This document shows positions 27,790 through 36,043 of a DNA stretch of 40,573 nucleotides, one piece after another. The notes under the pieces were generated by a model. It did no database searches. It saw only the letters and a program-made list of their open reading frames with translations, and was not told the DNA's origin. Where the stretch lies: contig VAYS01000034.1 of assembly GCA_005883215.1 (NCBI GenBank), positions 1 through 40,573 of the forward strand, read 5' to 3'. The stretch comes from Actinomycetota bacterium (lineage in GTDB: Bacteria > Actinomycetota > Thermoleophilia > Solirubrobacterales > Solirubrobacteraceae). Both the position numbers and the translations under genes were made by a program. Within the stretch, counting starts at the first letter, position 1, and every line of letters begins with the position of its first letter.

Positions 27790-28736
27790 CAGCCGTAGAT
27801 CTTCGGGTAGCGCGGCAGGATGGCGGACCATGTTCCAGGCTTGTCGTCGTACCACATGATCGGCAGCGAGTTGTCGGGGACGTTGTGATGAAAGCCCAGA
27901 AGTAACTGGCCGTTGTCATATCCCAGGGGATGACTTGGGAACAGCTTCGCGCCGTGCTTCTCAGCCATCTGGCGCGATGCCTCGCGGCCGATCCCCTGGG
28001 GGCACTCAGCGAAATGTCGAGAGTTGGGCTCCAGACACTTGTAGCTGCCATCGAGCTTGAACACGCTGTCCACTCGGTCGAAGACGGTCTCCCGCGCGAC
28101 TCGGTCGAGGCCGTCGCCGTCGCCCACCAAGACGAAGTAGCAGAGCTCCAGGTCCTGGCGCGAACGCTGGGCGACGTCTCGCAGCACCGCCAGCAGCCGC
28201 TGGGAGTAAATTGATGCCTGAGAGCCCGAGCCGCAGAAGTCGTCGATGAACACGAGGCGTGCGATATCGGGGTCGGCCAGACGCGAGTCCGGGGAGTCGA
28301 GCCGGCGGTCGAAGAGCTCGGTCTCGGCCACGAAGTGGCTCTTGGGTATGTGGTTCTCCTGACGGAAGTAGTAGAGGAGGTGGGTCCCGCTCTCAGCGGG
28401 GTTGCCCATCCCCATGAAACGTGTGCGGCTTAGCTCCCGTGCGAACTCTCGCTCAAGCAGATCGCAGTCGAGGGTATCGGCGTGGTCGCGACGGACCTTC
28501 TCCACGATCGGGTACTTGAAGAGGTCGCGATAGACGGCCCGGAGCAGCTCCCTTACCTCTCGGTCGCCGAAGTACATGAACTGCGACAGCAGGAAGAGGG
28601 CTTGGAGCTCCTCGTCTGCGCTGTCGAAATTGCCGAGCCAGGCCTCGAGTCGGCCGTTGATCCGGCGCTCCCAAAGACGATCGTTGAGAACGCGGACCTT
28701 GCCCTCGAGCTTATTGGCGAGCCGGAGGCGGCTCAT
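27789..28736 (-). CDS. Phosphoribosyltransferase-like protein (PRTase-CE type)
   Basis: A 315-residue protein. The C-terminal half carries LVFIDDFCGSGSQ (161-173), matching the PRPP-binding loop of type I phosphoribosyltransferases (hydrophobic strand, two acids, Gly-rich turn). The N-terminal half is helical (LEGKVRVLNDRLWERRINGR) and includes FMGMGNPAESGTHLLYYFR. This arrangement fits the PRTase-CE group described beside ORC/CDC6-like ATPases. Its effect on nucleotides or nucleic acids is not known. ATG at 28736 overlaps the methyltransferase stop by ATGA; its own stop shares a base with the ATPase start. Confidence 0.82.
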   Translation of the reverse strand: MSRLRLANKLEGKVRVLNDRLWERRINGRLEAWLGNFDSADEELQALFLLSQFMYFGDREVRELLRAVYRDLFKYPIVEKVRRDHADTLDCDLLEREFARELSRTRFMGMGNPAESGTHLLYYFRQENHIPKSHFVAETELFDRRLDSPDSRLADPDIARLVFIDDFCGSGSQASIYSQRLLAVLRDVAQRSRQDLELCYFVLVGDGDGLDRVARETVFDRVDSVFKLDGSYKCLEPNSRHFAECPQGIGREASRQMAEKHGAKLFPSHPLGYDNGQLLLGFHHNVPDNSLPIMWYDDKPGTWSAILPRYPKIYG

Positions 28737-30106
28737 CTCCGGAACACCACGACATGCTCGTGCGCGATCGGCGACGCCGACGAATGGTTGCGCCGCGTCA
28801 TAAGTCCCCGCGACCGGATTGCGTCCACGACGCGCAGCTCGGTGCGCAGGCCACGCTCGTGCGCGAGCGCCTCCAGGAAGCGCGAGGTGGGGAACGGCAC
28901 GTCGCAGAGCTGGTTGTCGCCCGCCACGAGCACAAATGCTCCGCCGGGCTTCAGCCGCGTGGCAATGCCCGCGAACGCCGATCGCATCTCGCGCAGGTAC
29001 GTGGTCGCCAGATGCGCGCGTAGCGGGTTCGTGCACCGGCTCTCCTCGATCAGCGCGTCGGCCTCGTGGATACCGGTGGTCTGAGCCTCGGCGTACTCGT
29101 CACGGCGGAAGAACTCCCGACCCACGCTGCGGCCCAGCAGCTCGCCCGCGCCCTCGGCATCGACGAGGTCGAGAGCGAACAGGTTGAGGCTGCTGGCGCG
29201 GATGTACTTCTGGGCCCCCAGGTAAGGCGGCGAGGTAACGATCAGGTCTATCGTCGCCGGCTCGACGGGCGCGTCCGCGGCGGCGAGCTCACGCGCGTCG
29301 GCGCAATAGACGGCGATCGGCTCTGCCCGCAGCCCCTCGAGGCGGCCGATGCGCGCGATGGTCTCGCGCGTTGCGCGCTCGAAGTCCAGCAGCACGTCGA
29401 GTCTCCCCAGCTGTGCCAGTCGCCGCGACATAGCCGCGCGCAGCCGATGGTCCTCCGGATACCGCTCCGGGCGCAAGCGGACGGGGACCGAAACCCGGGG
29501 GTCGGCCAGGCTCACCTGGCGGGCGAGCAGAGACAAGGACGCCTTGAGCAGATCCCGCACGTCCGGGTCGCCGACGTCCTCGACGGCGATGCGCAGCCGC
29601 GCGAGGTCGGTCAGGACGCGAGGATGGAACCAGTACCTCAGTCGATCGCGATTGGGAACACGAGGTCGTCGCAGCTGACGCGCCATCGCCACCACGCTGG
29701 CGAGGGCCGCGTGTGCACGGCGCGGCGACACCGGCGTCGACTTGACCTTGGCCAGGAGGGTGGCGAGAGGATTGACGTCGAGGCCGACAGCCGGATTGCC
29801 GGCCACCAGCGCCTCGACGAGCGTCGTGCCCGACCCGCAGAAGGGGTCCAGCACCCGCGCGCCCGGTCCGGCCAACTCGGGCACGGCCAGGCTAAAGGAC
29901 GGTATGTGGCGAAGCATCTTCGCCGGATAAGGGTGCAGGTTGTGCGTGGCGCGCTCGGTACTAGCGACCTCGGGAAACAGCGAGCGGAAATCGACAGTCA
30001 TCGGGTCGTCGCCTTGTTCGTGGAACTTCGCCAGGAGCTGGTGATAGACCTCGCTGGCTCGACCGGCATCGATGCGCACAGGCGCGCTGCTCGTCGGGGC
30101 CAGCAT
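28733..30106 (-). CDS. Site-specific DNA methyltransferase (N4-cytosine or N6-adenine)
   Basis: A 457-residue amino-methyltransferase. HPYPAKM (58-64) is the motif X-like start, VLDPFCGSGTTLVEAL (motif I, 86-100) binds AdoMet, DVNPLATLLA follows, and IVTSPPYLGAQKY (motif IV, TSPPY 291-295) is the catalytic site. The motif order places AdoMet binding before catalysis. TSPPY occurs in N4-cytosine and some N6-adenine enzymes, so the base cannot be decided. There is no restriction endonuclease next door, suggesting an orphan role or self-marking for the downstream conflict genes. ATG 30106 lies 14 bp after the previous gene. Confidence 0.88.
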   Translation of the reverse strand: MLAPTSSAPVRIDAGRASEVYHQLLAKFHEQGDDPMTVDFRSLFPEVASTERATHNLHPYPAKMLRHIPSFSLAVPELAGPGARVLDPFCGSGTTLVEALVAGNPAVGLDVNPLATLLAKVKSTPVSPRRAHAALASVVAMARQLRRPRVPNRDRLRYWFHPRVLTDLARLRIAVEDVGDPDVRDLLKASLSLLARQVSLADPRVSVPVRLRPERYPEDHRLRAAMSRRLAQLGRLDVLLDFERATRETIARIGRLEGLRAEPIAVYCADARELAAADAPVEPATIDLIVTSPPYLGAQKYIRASSLNLFALDLVDAEGAGELLGRSVGREFFRRDEYAEAQTTGIHEADALIEESRCTNPLRAHLATTYLREMRSAFAGIATRLKPGGAFVLVAGDNQLCDVPFPTSRFLEALAHERGLRTELRVVDAIRSRGLMTRRNHSSASPIAHEHVVVFRR

Positions 30107-30119
30107 GCCGATGAGCCTA

Positions 30120-30755
30120 TTACGGGCGCTGAGGGCCGAGCACGTGGTCGCGAGAACGCAGCTCGGCGGCGAGGCGCTGCGCGCAGTCGTGCTCGTCCTC
30201 GTAGTTGATGACCGTCGCCCCGGCCACTGACAGCAGGCCAAGGACGAATCGGGATACCGTCTGATCCTGGTGGTGCACCGCAACGATGGGCTTCCCTGCC
30301 TTCCAGGCCAGGACGAGCTCGCCACCGACGCCTGCCGAGGGGACCCCGACATCGGCGACGACGAGTTCGCAGCTCTCCACCAGGTCGCGATCCGTTTCGA
30401 ACACCTTGTCCGCGGTCACGTTCGTGTGGAGCTGGGGATCGGTGCGCTCGTGGGGCAGGTATGCAGTCCAGCCTGCCGCGCGGCAGGCTGCGGCCAACTG
30501 CTCGTAGAACGCTCGGGCGCGCACGATGTCCGGTGCGGCGGTCAGGGCACCCGAGACGTACACCAGCTTGGGGCGGCAGACCCGGTCAGCGGAGCTGTGG
30601 CCGATTGCAGACACGATCGCTGAAGTATCGATCAGCCCGGCATTCAATGTCGACGCGCCGGTGATCCAATTCAGCGCGCCCAGCGATGCTATAGGCGTGA
30701 TCCTCCCGCGTTGCGTACGCTCATGACCTAGAACCGTCTGTATCCAGCGTGACAC
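30120..30755 (-). CDS. Nucleoside 2-deoxyribosyltransferase / DNPH1-like protein
   Basis: A 211-residue protein whose C-terminal 150 residues fit the nucleoside deoxyribosyltransferase superfamily: KLVYVSGALTAAP, then FETDRDLVESCELVVADV, then VPSAGVGGELVLAWKAGKPI with the conserved Glu, and VINYEDEHDCAQRL. The Gly-Val-Gly-x-Glu pattern and the GK-P-I-V-A-V end resemble DNPH1 (RCL), which cleaves the N-glycosidic bond of deoxynucleoside monophosphates. The first 60 residues look non-homologous, so the true start may be downstream (GTG at about codon 65). It is the first gene of the leftward operon. Confidence 0.75.
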   Translation of the reverse strand: MSRWIQTVLGHERTQRGRITPIASLGALNWITGASTLNAGLIDTSAIVSAIGHSSADRVCRPKLVYVSGALTAAPDIVRARAFYEQLAAACRAAGWTAYLPHERTDPQLHTNVTADKVFETDRDLVESCELVVADVGVPSAGVGGELVLAWKAGKPIVAVHHQDQTVSRFVLGLLSVAGATVINYEDEHDCAQRLAAELRSRDHVLGPQRP

Positions 30756-30892
30756 GTCCGGTGGCGAGCGCAGGTGGGAGAAGCTCCCCGTACCTGCTCG
30801 GCGTTAGACCTGCCTCCGTGTCGCGGCGGAACTTCGCTCCGCCTGACCGAGGGACGCGGTTGTCGTTGGGAGTCCACGCGCTCGCAGTCGCT

Positions 30893-30955
30893 CAGCAGGA
30901 GGCGCCGGCGGTTGCGGCACCGGACGACCGCTTTGGCGACATTGCGCTCGTCCCG
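30893..30955 (+). repeat. Dispersed 63-bp coding-like repeat, copy 2 (plus strand)
   Basis: Inverted partner of the copy at 21123-21185 (84% identical). It lies in an open frame starting at 30749 (MTRPVASAGGRSSPY onwards). This frame is interrupted by the insertion element at 30998; joining its two sides at the target duplication gives a continuous frame to a TGA at 32756-32758 (ending LALKAPLLGR). The island genes lie between the two copies. Confidence 0.7.
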
Positions 30956-30997
30956 CTCGTTCCGAGTGCCGTCGCGACGCGCGCTCGCATTCGCCCG

Positions 30998-32657
30998 AGG
31001 CTGTCGGACAAAGCCGCGGCGACCGGCGACGCCTCGAAGGGTGAGCCGTGACCGGCGCCGGGGACCGGCGAAACCCGTCTCAGGTGCTGCTGGCGGCTGT
31101 GCAGTGGCTGTGGAGCTTGAGGAGATTGTGCGTCGCTGCCACCAGACGCCACTCTGCGCGCACCGCGGATCGGCCCCGTCTTCGGAACTGGTCGACTCGT
31201 CGGTTGTGTTTGATCTGGCCGATCACCGGCTCGACGGTCGTCTTGCGTTTTCGGTAGATCTCCTGGCCGTGCTCGGTGGCGAGCACGCGTCGCATGAACG
31301 CATAGAGCCCGCCGCTCCATCCGGGGCGGGTGTTCTCTCTGAGGTCTGAGTCGGGCGGGATCAGCACCTGGGTTCCGGCGCTGACGATGCTCTCCATCTG
31401 GCGCTTGTGCCAGTAGCCGGCGTCGGCGAGGACCGTGTCGGTTCGCTCGCTCACCCCGGCGGAATCGAGGTCGCGGACCGCGGCGTTCACTGCCGGCGCG
31501 AGGTGGCCGAAGTCGGGCGACTCGGTGGCGATCTCGGCGGCAACGATGATCTGGTCCTCGGTGACCGCGACCTGGGCGTTATAGCCCTGCACGGTCGGCT
31601 GGCCCTTGGTGCGCATGACGCGCGAGTCGGGGTCGGAGAGGTTGACGCGGCCCTCCGGCGTCGTCGGGGGCTGGTAGGGACGCGGCGGCGCGAACCGTCG
31701 TCCGTCGCTGCGGACTGCCTGTGTGTGGTGAGCCTCATAGGCGTCGTTGGCGGCCACCTCGACCGCGAGCTCCTCCTCGAGCCGGCGCTTTGACTCACGT
31801 AAGCGCTCAGAGCGTGAGCGCGCGATCGGCCGTGCCTCGCGTTCGCGGCGCTCATCCAGCTGGTGACGCCCCTCGCGCAGCCAGCCGCGGCGGCCCTGCC
31901 CGCCATGGGCCAGCCGCTCGGTGTCTAGCTCGAGGTCGTGATCGCGCTCCGGCTCGGGGTGGTGTTCCCGCTCGGCCTCGAGTTGGCGCTTGGCCTCTGC
32001 CAACGCCGCGCGGCGGCTCTCGCGCGAGCGAAACCGCTGCGGCAGCTCGTCCCCGCGCGCGTCGCCATGACGCTCGTCCTCGTCGCGGTCGATGCGCTCG
32101 TGCTCGTCCATGATCTCCGCGACGATCGACTCGTAGCTGCGGTTCTGATCGCGCGAGGCGTTGGCGCGGATCTTCGTGCCGTCGATCGCGATCGCCCCGA
32201 CTCGCACCAGCCCCGCCTTGCGACACAGCGAGAGCACCTCGACGAAGAGCTGTGCCAGCGCGGCCTCGTGGCGGCGGCGAAACTCGGCGATCGTCGAGTG
32301 ATCGGGCACCAGATTGGCGGCGATCACGCGGTCGGCGATGTCCTCCTGGCACTCGCGCTCGATCCCGCGCGAGGAGCAGTTCCCGCGCGCGTAGGCGTAA
32401 AGGTGAAGCGCCACCATCATCGAGGGCTCATAGGCCGGTCGGCCATGACCGTCGGCGCGATAGTCGCCATAGAACGCCGACAGGTCCATCTCGCCGACGG
32501 CCTCCAGCACCGTCCACACCAAGTGCTCAGGCGGCAGCCAATCCCGCAACGAGGGCGGCATCAAATACGCCTGATCCCGATCTGCAGCTATGAAGTTCTG
32601 GGGCATGCCGAGATGGTCTTAAACCCGCCGGACAGCACCCCTTTTCCCGACAGCCTC
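30998..32657 (-). mobile_element. IS1182-type insertion sequence (about 1660 bp)
   Basis: A complete element. Terminal inverted repeats of 11 bp read GAGGCTGTCGG at the left end (30998-31008) and its complement CCGACAGCCTC at the right end (32647-32657); inward similarity continues weakly (ACAAAG versus GAAAAGG). GCCC flanks both ends (30994-30997 and 32658-32661), a probable 4-bp target duplication. It encodes one transposase on the minus strand. Its insertion interrupts the open frame that carries repeat copy 2. Confidence 0.88.
31080..32606 (-). CDS. IS1182 family transposase
   Basis: A 508-residue DDE transposase. The N-terminal DUF772-like domain (NFIAADRDQAYLMPPSLRDW, then LPPEHLVWTVLEAVGEMDLS) is followed by the DDE catalytic core: Asp in AIDGTKIRANAS, Asp in TDTVLADAGYWHKRQ and Glu in KRKTTVEPVIGQIKHN. 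A long charged Arg/Glu-rich insertion (about 190-290) with coiled-coil character lies between the first and second Asp, as in many IS1182 members. The frame is intact, with no stop or frameshift, so the element may still be active. Confidence 0.93.
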   Translation of the reverse strand: MPQNFIAADRDQAYLMPPSLRDWLPPEHLVWTVLEAVGEMDLSAFYGDYRADGHGRPAYEPSMMVALHLYAYARGNCSSRGIERECQEDIADRVIAANLVPDHSTIAEFRRRHEAALAQLFVEVLSLCRKAGLVRVGAIAIDGTKIRANASRDQNRSYESIVAEIMDEHERIDRDEDERHGDARGDELPQRFRSRESRRAALAEAKRQLEAEREHHPEPERDHDLELDTERLAHGGQGRRGWLREGRHQLDERREREARPIARSRSERLRESKRRLEEELAVEVAANDAYEAHHTQAVRSDGRRFAPPRPYQPPTTPEGRVNLSDPDSRVMRTKGQPTVQGYNAQVAVTEDQIIVAAEIATESPDFGHLAPAVNAAVRDLDSAGVSERTDTVLADAGYWHKRQMESIVSAGTQVLIPPDSDLRENTRPGWSGGLYAFMRRVLATEHGQEIYRKRKTTVEPVIGQIKHNRRVDQFRRRGRSAVRAEWRLVAATHNLLKLHSHCTAASST

Positions 32658-33033
32658 GCCCAGACGCGAGCGCCCGAGCGCCGATCCGCCGCGTGCGCGG
32701 TCCGACAAGCCTCCGAGAGTCTGTGCTGGCCCTGAAAGCACCCTTGCTTGGCCGATGAGCAGAAGGCAAGTTGGGTGCCCCTGGCGCCTATCGCCTGGGC
32801 CGTGCGTCCCGCCGGCGGACCTTCGGTCGGATAGTCCCCCCATGGATTCGGAATCGCGAGTTCCGGATGCCGACGCGAGCGACAACCGCAGCGCTGGGGG
32901 GCGCCTCGGTGGGACCGGCTTGGCGTGCACTCAAGTCCCGGACGTCTCGCGCGGGTGCGTCCCGTGGCCGTAGCCGTAGTGCGCGGCCCGGCGCTGATCC
33001 GGGGCCCCGAGCACCAGCGATTCGCCATGAAGG
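32658..33033. other. 376-bp flank between the IS and the phosphoesterase gene
   Basis: No supported gene. It holds the right-hand half of the interrupted frame (up to the TGA at 32756-32758) and the first bases beyond the target duplication. Short open frames here have no start signals or recognisable products. Confidence 0.5.
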
Positions 33034-34563
33034 CTAGGGCTGACCAGGCGGCAGTCCGGCGTCGCGCATGGCCAGGGCAAAGCCCAAGAATTGCTCTTGC
33101 CAATCATGGAGGTGCTGCGTCTGACCGGCGCCTCCGTCTGTGTCGGCCGAGACCTGACCGTCCTTGGCGCGACGCTCTTGGCGGGCGGCGGCTCGCCATT
33201 TGTCTAGCTGGTCGCGAAGCCCGTTGATATCCGAGTTGAGCTGATTGCGATCGGTGGCCTCGGCGCGAGGCTCGGGCTCGAGAAGCCCGCCGAGATGCGG
33301 GGCTTGGCGAACGCGGATCGGCATCTGCTGGATGGCGGCGTCAGGGTCTGGCGCAAAGCGCCGTAGGATCGTCGCGATCAGGCTTGTGTGTTCGATGAGC
33401 TGGTGATGGACGGTCTTCTTGACACGGGGTCCGATAATGAGCGCCGGCACGCGGACACCCAACGTCTTGTACGGCGCGCCGTCTCCCTCAAACGGGACGT
33501 CGGGCGGGTGAACGTGGTCAAAGAACCCGCCGTGCTCGTCGTAGACGAGCACGAGCAGGGTGTCTTGCCAGCCGGGGCTGTTGACCAGGGCGTCGTAGAG
33601 CTCGAGGATGAGCGCCTGGCCGGCGTGAATGTCCGACGGCGGGTGGTCATCGTTGGAGTTGGGGTCAAGGATCTTTAGGTCGATGAAGTTCGGGTCGATC
33701 CACGAGACCTCGCGCAGCTGACCTTTGGCGGCGTCGTCGAGAAAGCCGTCGTGGAGCTCGACGGCGGCGCCTTCTAAGACCTCGGTGAGCACGCTCATCT
33801 TCTTGCGATCAAAGTAGGCGAAGTTCTCGCGGTTGAGATCGCGAAAATCGCGGTAGCGCTCGTCGGCGCCGCGCAAGGTCGCCGGGTCGTGCGAATACCA
33901 GCGCCATTGATTCGCGGAGAGCTGCCGGGTGAAAGCCTCGACCTCATAGATGGGGACGTTGCCGAGCTTGCTGACGCCGGGCACGAAACCTAGGCGCGTG
34001 ACGAGGTCGTGCAGAAAGCCACGCTTCTGGGTCACCGGCTCTCCCTCGCGACCGGCCAGCGCATACAGACGGTTGGGCCAGGTATCGCCGGGAACAGACG
34101 CATGCCAGTGGTCGCAGACGCAGTAGCGGCGCGCCAGATAGTCATAGACCGGAAGGTGCTTGTTGGTGTAGAAGCCCATCGGCAAGCCCCGATACTCGTC
34201 CGGGATGCTCGTCGGGTTGCCGTGCTGGTCGGTACGAGTGTCCAGGAAGTTCTTGACGAACCCGCCGTTGTCATGCTCCAGCTGCTTGCCCACGCATTCC
34301 TTGGAGTGGCAGGGATCGAGCACCTTGCCTGTTAGATCCTGGGGCGGGTGAAAGCTGGTCTGATCGGGCCCCCACTCAAAGACCTTGTACGGGGTGTCGG
34401 CCTCGTCGTAGTTGACCTCGTCGCCCTCGAGCCCGCAGACGTCTGCCATCCCCGCGTGCTTGAGATACCCGAGCATCTGATCGAACGAGCGGTTCTCCAT
34501 CATCACCACGACGATGTGCTTGACCTTCATGAGCTTCGAGAGCGAGTCAGCGGCGGCGGCCAT
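33034..34563 (-). CDS. Phospholipase C / phosphoesterase family protein (alkaline phosphatase superfamily)
   Basis: A 509-residue protein of the PlcC/acid phosphatase-like phosphoesterase family (PF04185-type). The metal-binding start is VVVMMENRSFDQMLGYL (18-34); SVPGDTWPNRLYAL, LVLVYDEHGGFFDHVHPP and GVRVPALIIGPRVKKTV carry the remaining conserved His/Asp/Glu residues. It could hydrolyse phospholipids such as phosphatidylcholine. Most relatives have a signal peptide; this one starts at MAAAADSLSKLMKVK and lacks it. A tail after about 470 is charged (RAEATDRNQLNSDINGLRDQ). It is 14 bp downstream of a membrane protein gene, probably co-transcribed. Confidence 0.9.
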   Translation of the reverse strand: MAAAADSLSKLMKVKHIVVVMMENRSFDQMLGYLKHAGMADVCGLEGDEVNYDEADTPYKVFEWGPDQTSFHPPQDLTGKVLDPCHSKECVGKQLEHDNGGFVKNFLDTRTDQHGNPTSIPDEYRGLPMGFYTNKHLPVYDYLARRYCVCDHWHASVPGDTWPNRLYALAGREGEPVTQKRGFLHDLVTRLGFVPGVSKLGNVPIYEVEAFTRQLSANQWRWYSHDPATLRGADERYRDFRDLNRENFAYFDRKKMSVLTEVLEGAAVELHDGFLDDAAKGQLREVSWIDPNFIDLKILDPNSNDDHPPSDIHAGQALILELYDALVNSPGWQDTLLVLVYDEHGGFFDHVHPPDVPFEGDGAPYKTLGVRVPALIIGPRVKKTVHHQLIEHTSLIATILRRFAPDPDAAIQQMPIRVRQAPHLGGLLEPEPRAEATDRNQLNSDINGLRDQLDKWRAAARQERRAKDGQVSADTDGGAGQTQHLHDWQEQFLGFALAMRDAGLPPGQP

Positions 34564-34577
34564 AGCCTCTTGAACCT

Positions 34578-35726
34578 CTATGTCGAGTCGGCGTTGGCGC
34601 CGGCTGGTGGCACAGGCTGGAGCGGGTCGCTCTTCGGGCGAGCGGCGGCGGTCGCTTCGTTTACCCTCTTGTCGATCAGCCGGAGCACGACCTCGGGCGC
34701 GGCTCCGAAGAATGCCGCGTAGGCCAAAAGCCCGCTCCTCGTCTGGGGCGTAAGCGAATTGAACACCTGGCCCTGCAGTAGAAGCGCGCCGACGAGGGCG
34801 GCAGCGGCCCCCGACGGAACTCGCACCAGCGCCACCCAGAGTGGCAGGGCGTATGGCCCTGAGTAGATCTTCAGGCGGATCAGCGCGAACACGGCCATCA
34901 GCAGGCCACCGGCAGCGCCCGCCGCCTCGATTTCGGCCACGTCTCCTGAATGCTCCCCGCCGCAGCCCGGTGCCCCGGCTTTTGCCTGGCAGATGTAGAG
35001 GAAATTCCGGTTCGAGGAATGCGCGATCGCGAGCCCGATCAGTCCCGCGACGAAAATGAAGCTGATGATCAACAGCCAATTGCGGTAATTGCGCACGTTG
35101 CTATGCGCTGCGTCGGAGGCGGCGTTCACGGCCGCCTTGATGACGCGGACGTGCTGGCGATGGGCAGCGTCGAGGTTCCGCCCGCACGCTGCTAGCTCGG
35201 TCGTGTACTCCGCGACTCGACTGTCGGAGGCGCCGAGCGCAGCCGCCATCGAAGCGCGGATCTCGGGCAACTGAGCCCTGACCGACTCGGCCGGCGCGAC
35301 CATCACCAGGGCACTCTCAGCCGAATGGACTGCCTGCCACGCCGTCTCGACGTCGGCTCCCGAGGCCCAGCATCGCAGCCAGCCAAACAGGCCCGCTCGA
35401 CGCCCAGCGATATCTCGAGCAAGCTCGATGTTGCGCTCGGCGATCCCGTAGTCGGCCACTTGCGCCCAGGAGTCCACGCCGTCGGGCGGCGATTGGTCGG
35501 CCGCGCGAGCCAACTCGTCGCGAAGCTCGTCCGCCCTGCTTTCAACCTGCGCGCGCCACGTACTGCTATAGAGCGGATGACCCGTCGACGCGGGCGCCGG
35601 CGCGATCCAGTGCCTGACACGCAAGCGTGGAAATCTCACGCGTTTCTCTCTGTCCGCGCCCGGTCGCCTCGAGCTAGCTGCTTCGCCATCGCCAGCCGAT
35701 CGTCTCCGGGGTCCGTACAAGTGCAA
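34578..35726 (-). CDS. Four-helix membrane protein of unknown function
   Basis: A 382-residue protein. The soluble N-terminal region (1-210) is helical and charged. Four hydrophobic spans follow: about 217-238 (WLLIISFIFVAGLIGLAIAH), 268-286 (GLLMAVFALIRLK), 293-320 (LPLWVALVRVPS) and 331-350 (LLAYAAFFGAAPEVVLRLID). A loop between spans 1 and 2 has two Cys (ICQAK and PGCGGEH). The first 40 residues are basic and possibly over-extended; an internal start may be correct. It sits directly upstream of the phosphoesterase and may anchor or transport its substrate, but this is inference. Confidence 0.7.
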   Translation of the reverse strand: MHLYGPRRRSAGDGEAASSRRPGADREKRVRFPRLRVRHWIAPAPASTGHPLYSSTWRAQVESRADELRDELARAADQSPPDGVDSWAQVADYGIAERNIELARDIAGRRAGLFGWLRCWASGADVETAWQAVHSAESALVMVAPAESVRAQLPEIRASMAAALGASDSRVAEYTTELAACGRNLDAAHRQHVRVIKAAVNAASDAAHSNVRNYRNWLLIISFIFVAGLIGLAIAHSSNRNFLYICQAKAGAPGCGGEHSGDVAEIEAAGAAGGLLMAVFALIRLKIYSGPYALPLWVALVRVPSGAAAALVGALLLQGQVFNSLTPQTRSGLLAYAAFFGAAPEVVLRLIDKRVNEATAAARPKSDPLQPVPPAGANADST

Positions 35727-35899
35727 GCCCGACTACGGCCGCCCCGACTTGCCGTTGCCTAGTTCGCATCGGGCGCCGCTGAGAACCTGCCCCCTCTAGG
35801 TTGAGCCTCGGCCTCGATGCGCCCTGGTCCGCGCCACGTGCGTAGCCCGCAATCTCCCTCCGCGCCCGCCGAGCGGACGAGGAGGTCGCGTTTGCCCGC

Positions 35900-36005
35900 C
35901 CTAGACGACTGTTCGATTGCACCCTACCCAGGATTGGGGCATAGTAGCTCCACCACTCAGGAATTTCTTAGTGGGATAAATCTTCGGCGCGTTTCGGGCG
36001 TCGGG
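35900..36005 (+). repeat. Conserved promoter-leader element, copy A
   Basis: About 100 bp with roughly 80-85% identity to copy B (37608-37712). It contains a -35-like TTGCAC (35917-35922), a 17-bp spacer, and a -10-like CATAGT (35940-35945). Downstream is a hairpin with CCACT (35953-35957) pairing AGTGG (35970-35974). The 17-bp spacing is the sigma-70 optimum. The gene starting at 36044 follows, with GGAGG at 36031-36035. Confidence 0.7.
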
Positions 36006-36043
36006 GGACGGCCTCGCCAGGGCGAGGTTTGGAGGCTGTGCGT

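Noticed and set aside
28733..30106. Methyltransferase considered as part of a classical restriction-modification pair
   Set aside because: No endonuclease-like gene is adjacent; the overlapping neighbours are PRTase- and ATPase-like.
30749..31051. 100-codon plus-strand frame left of the IS as an independent gene
   Set aside because: Interrupted by the IS and without a ribosome-binding site; treated as the flank of repeat copy 2.
31080..32606. Transposase considered as a regular cellular DDE/nuclease gene
   Set aside because: Flanking inverted repeats and 4-bp duplication identify an insertion sequence.
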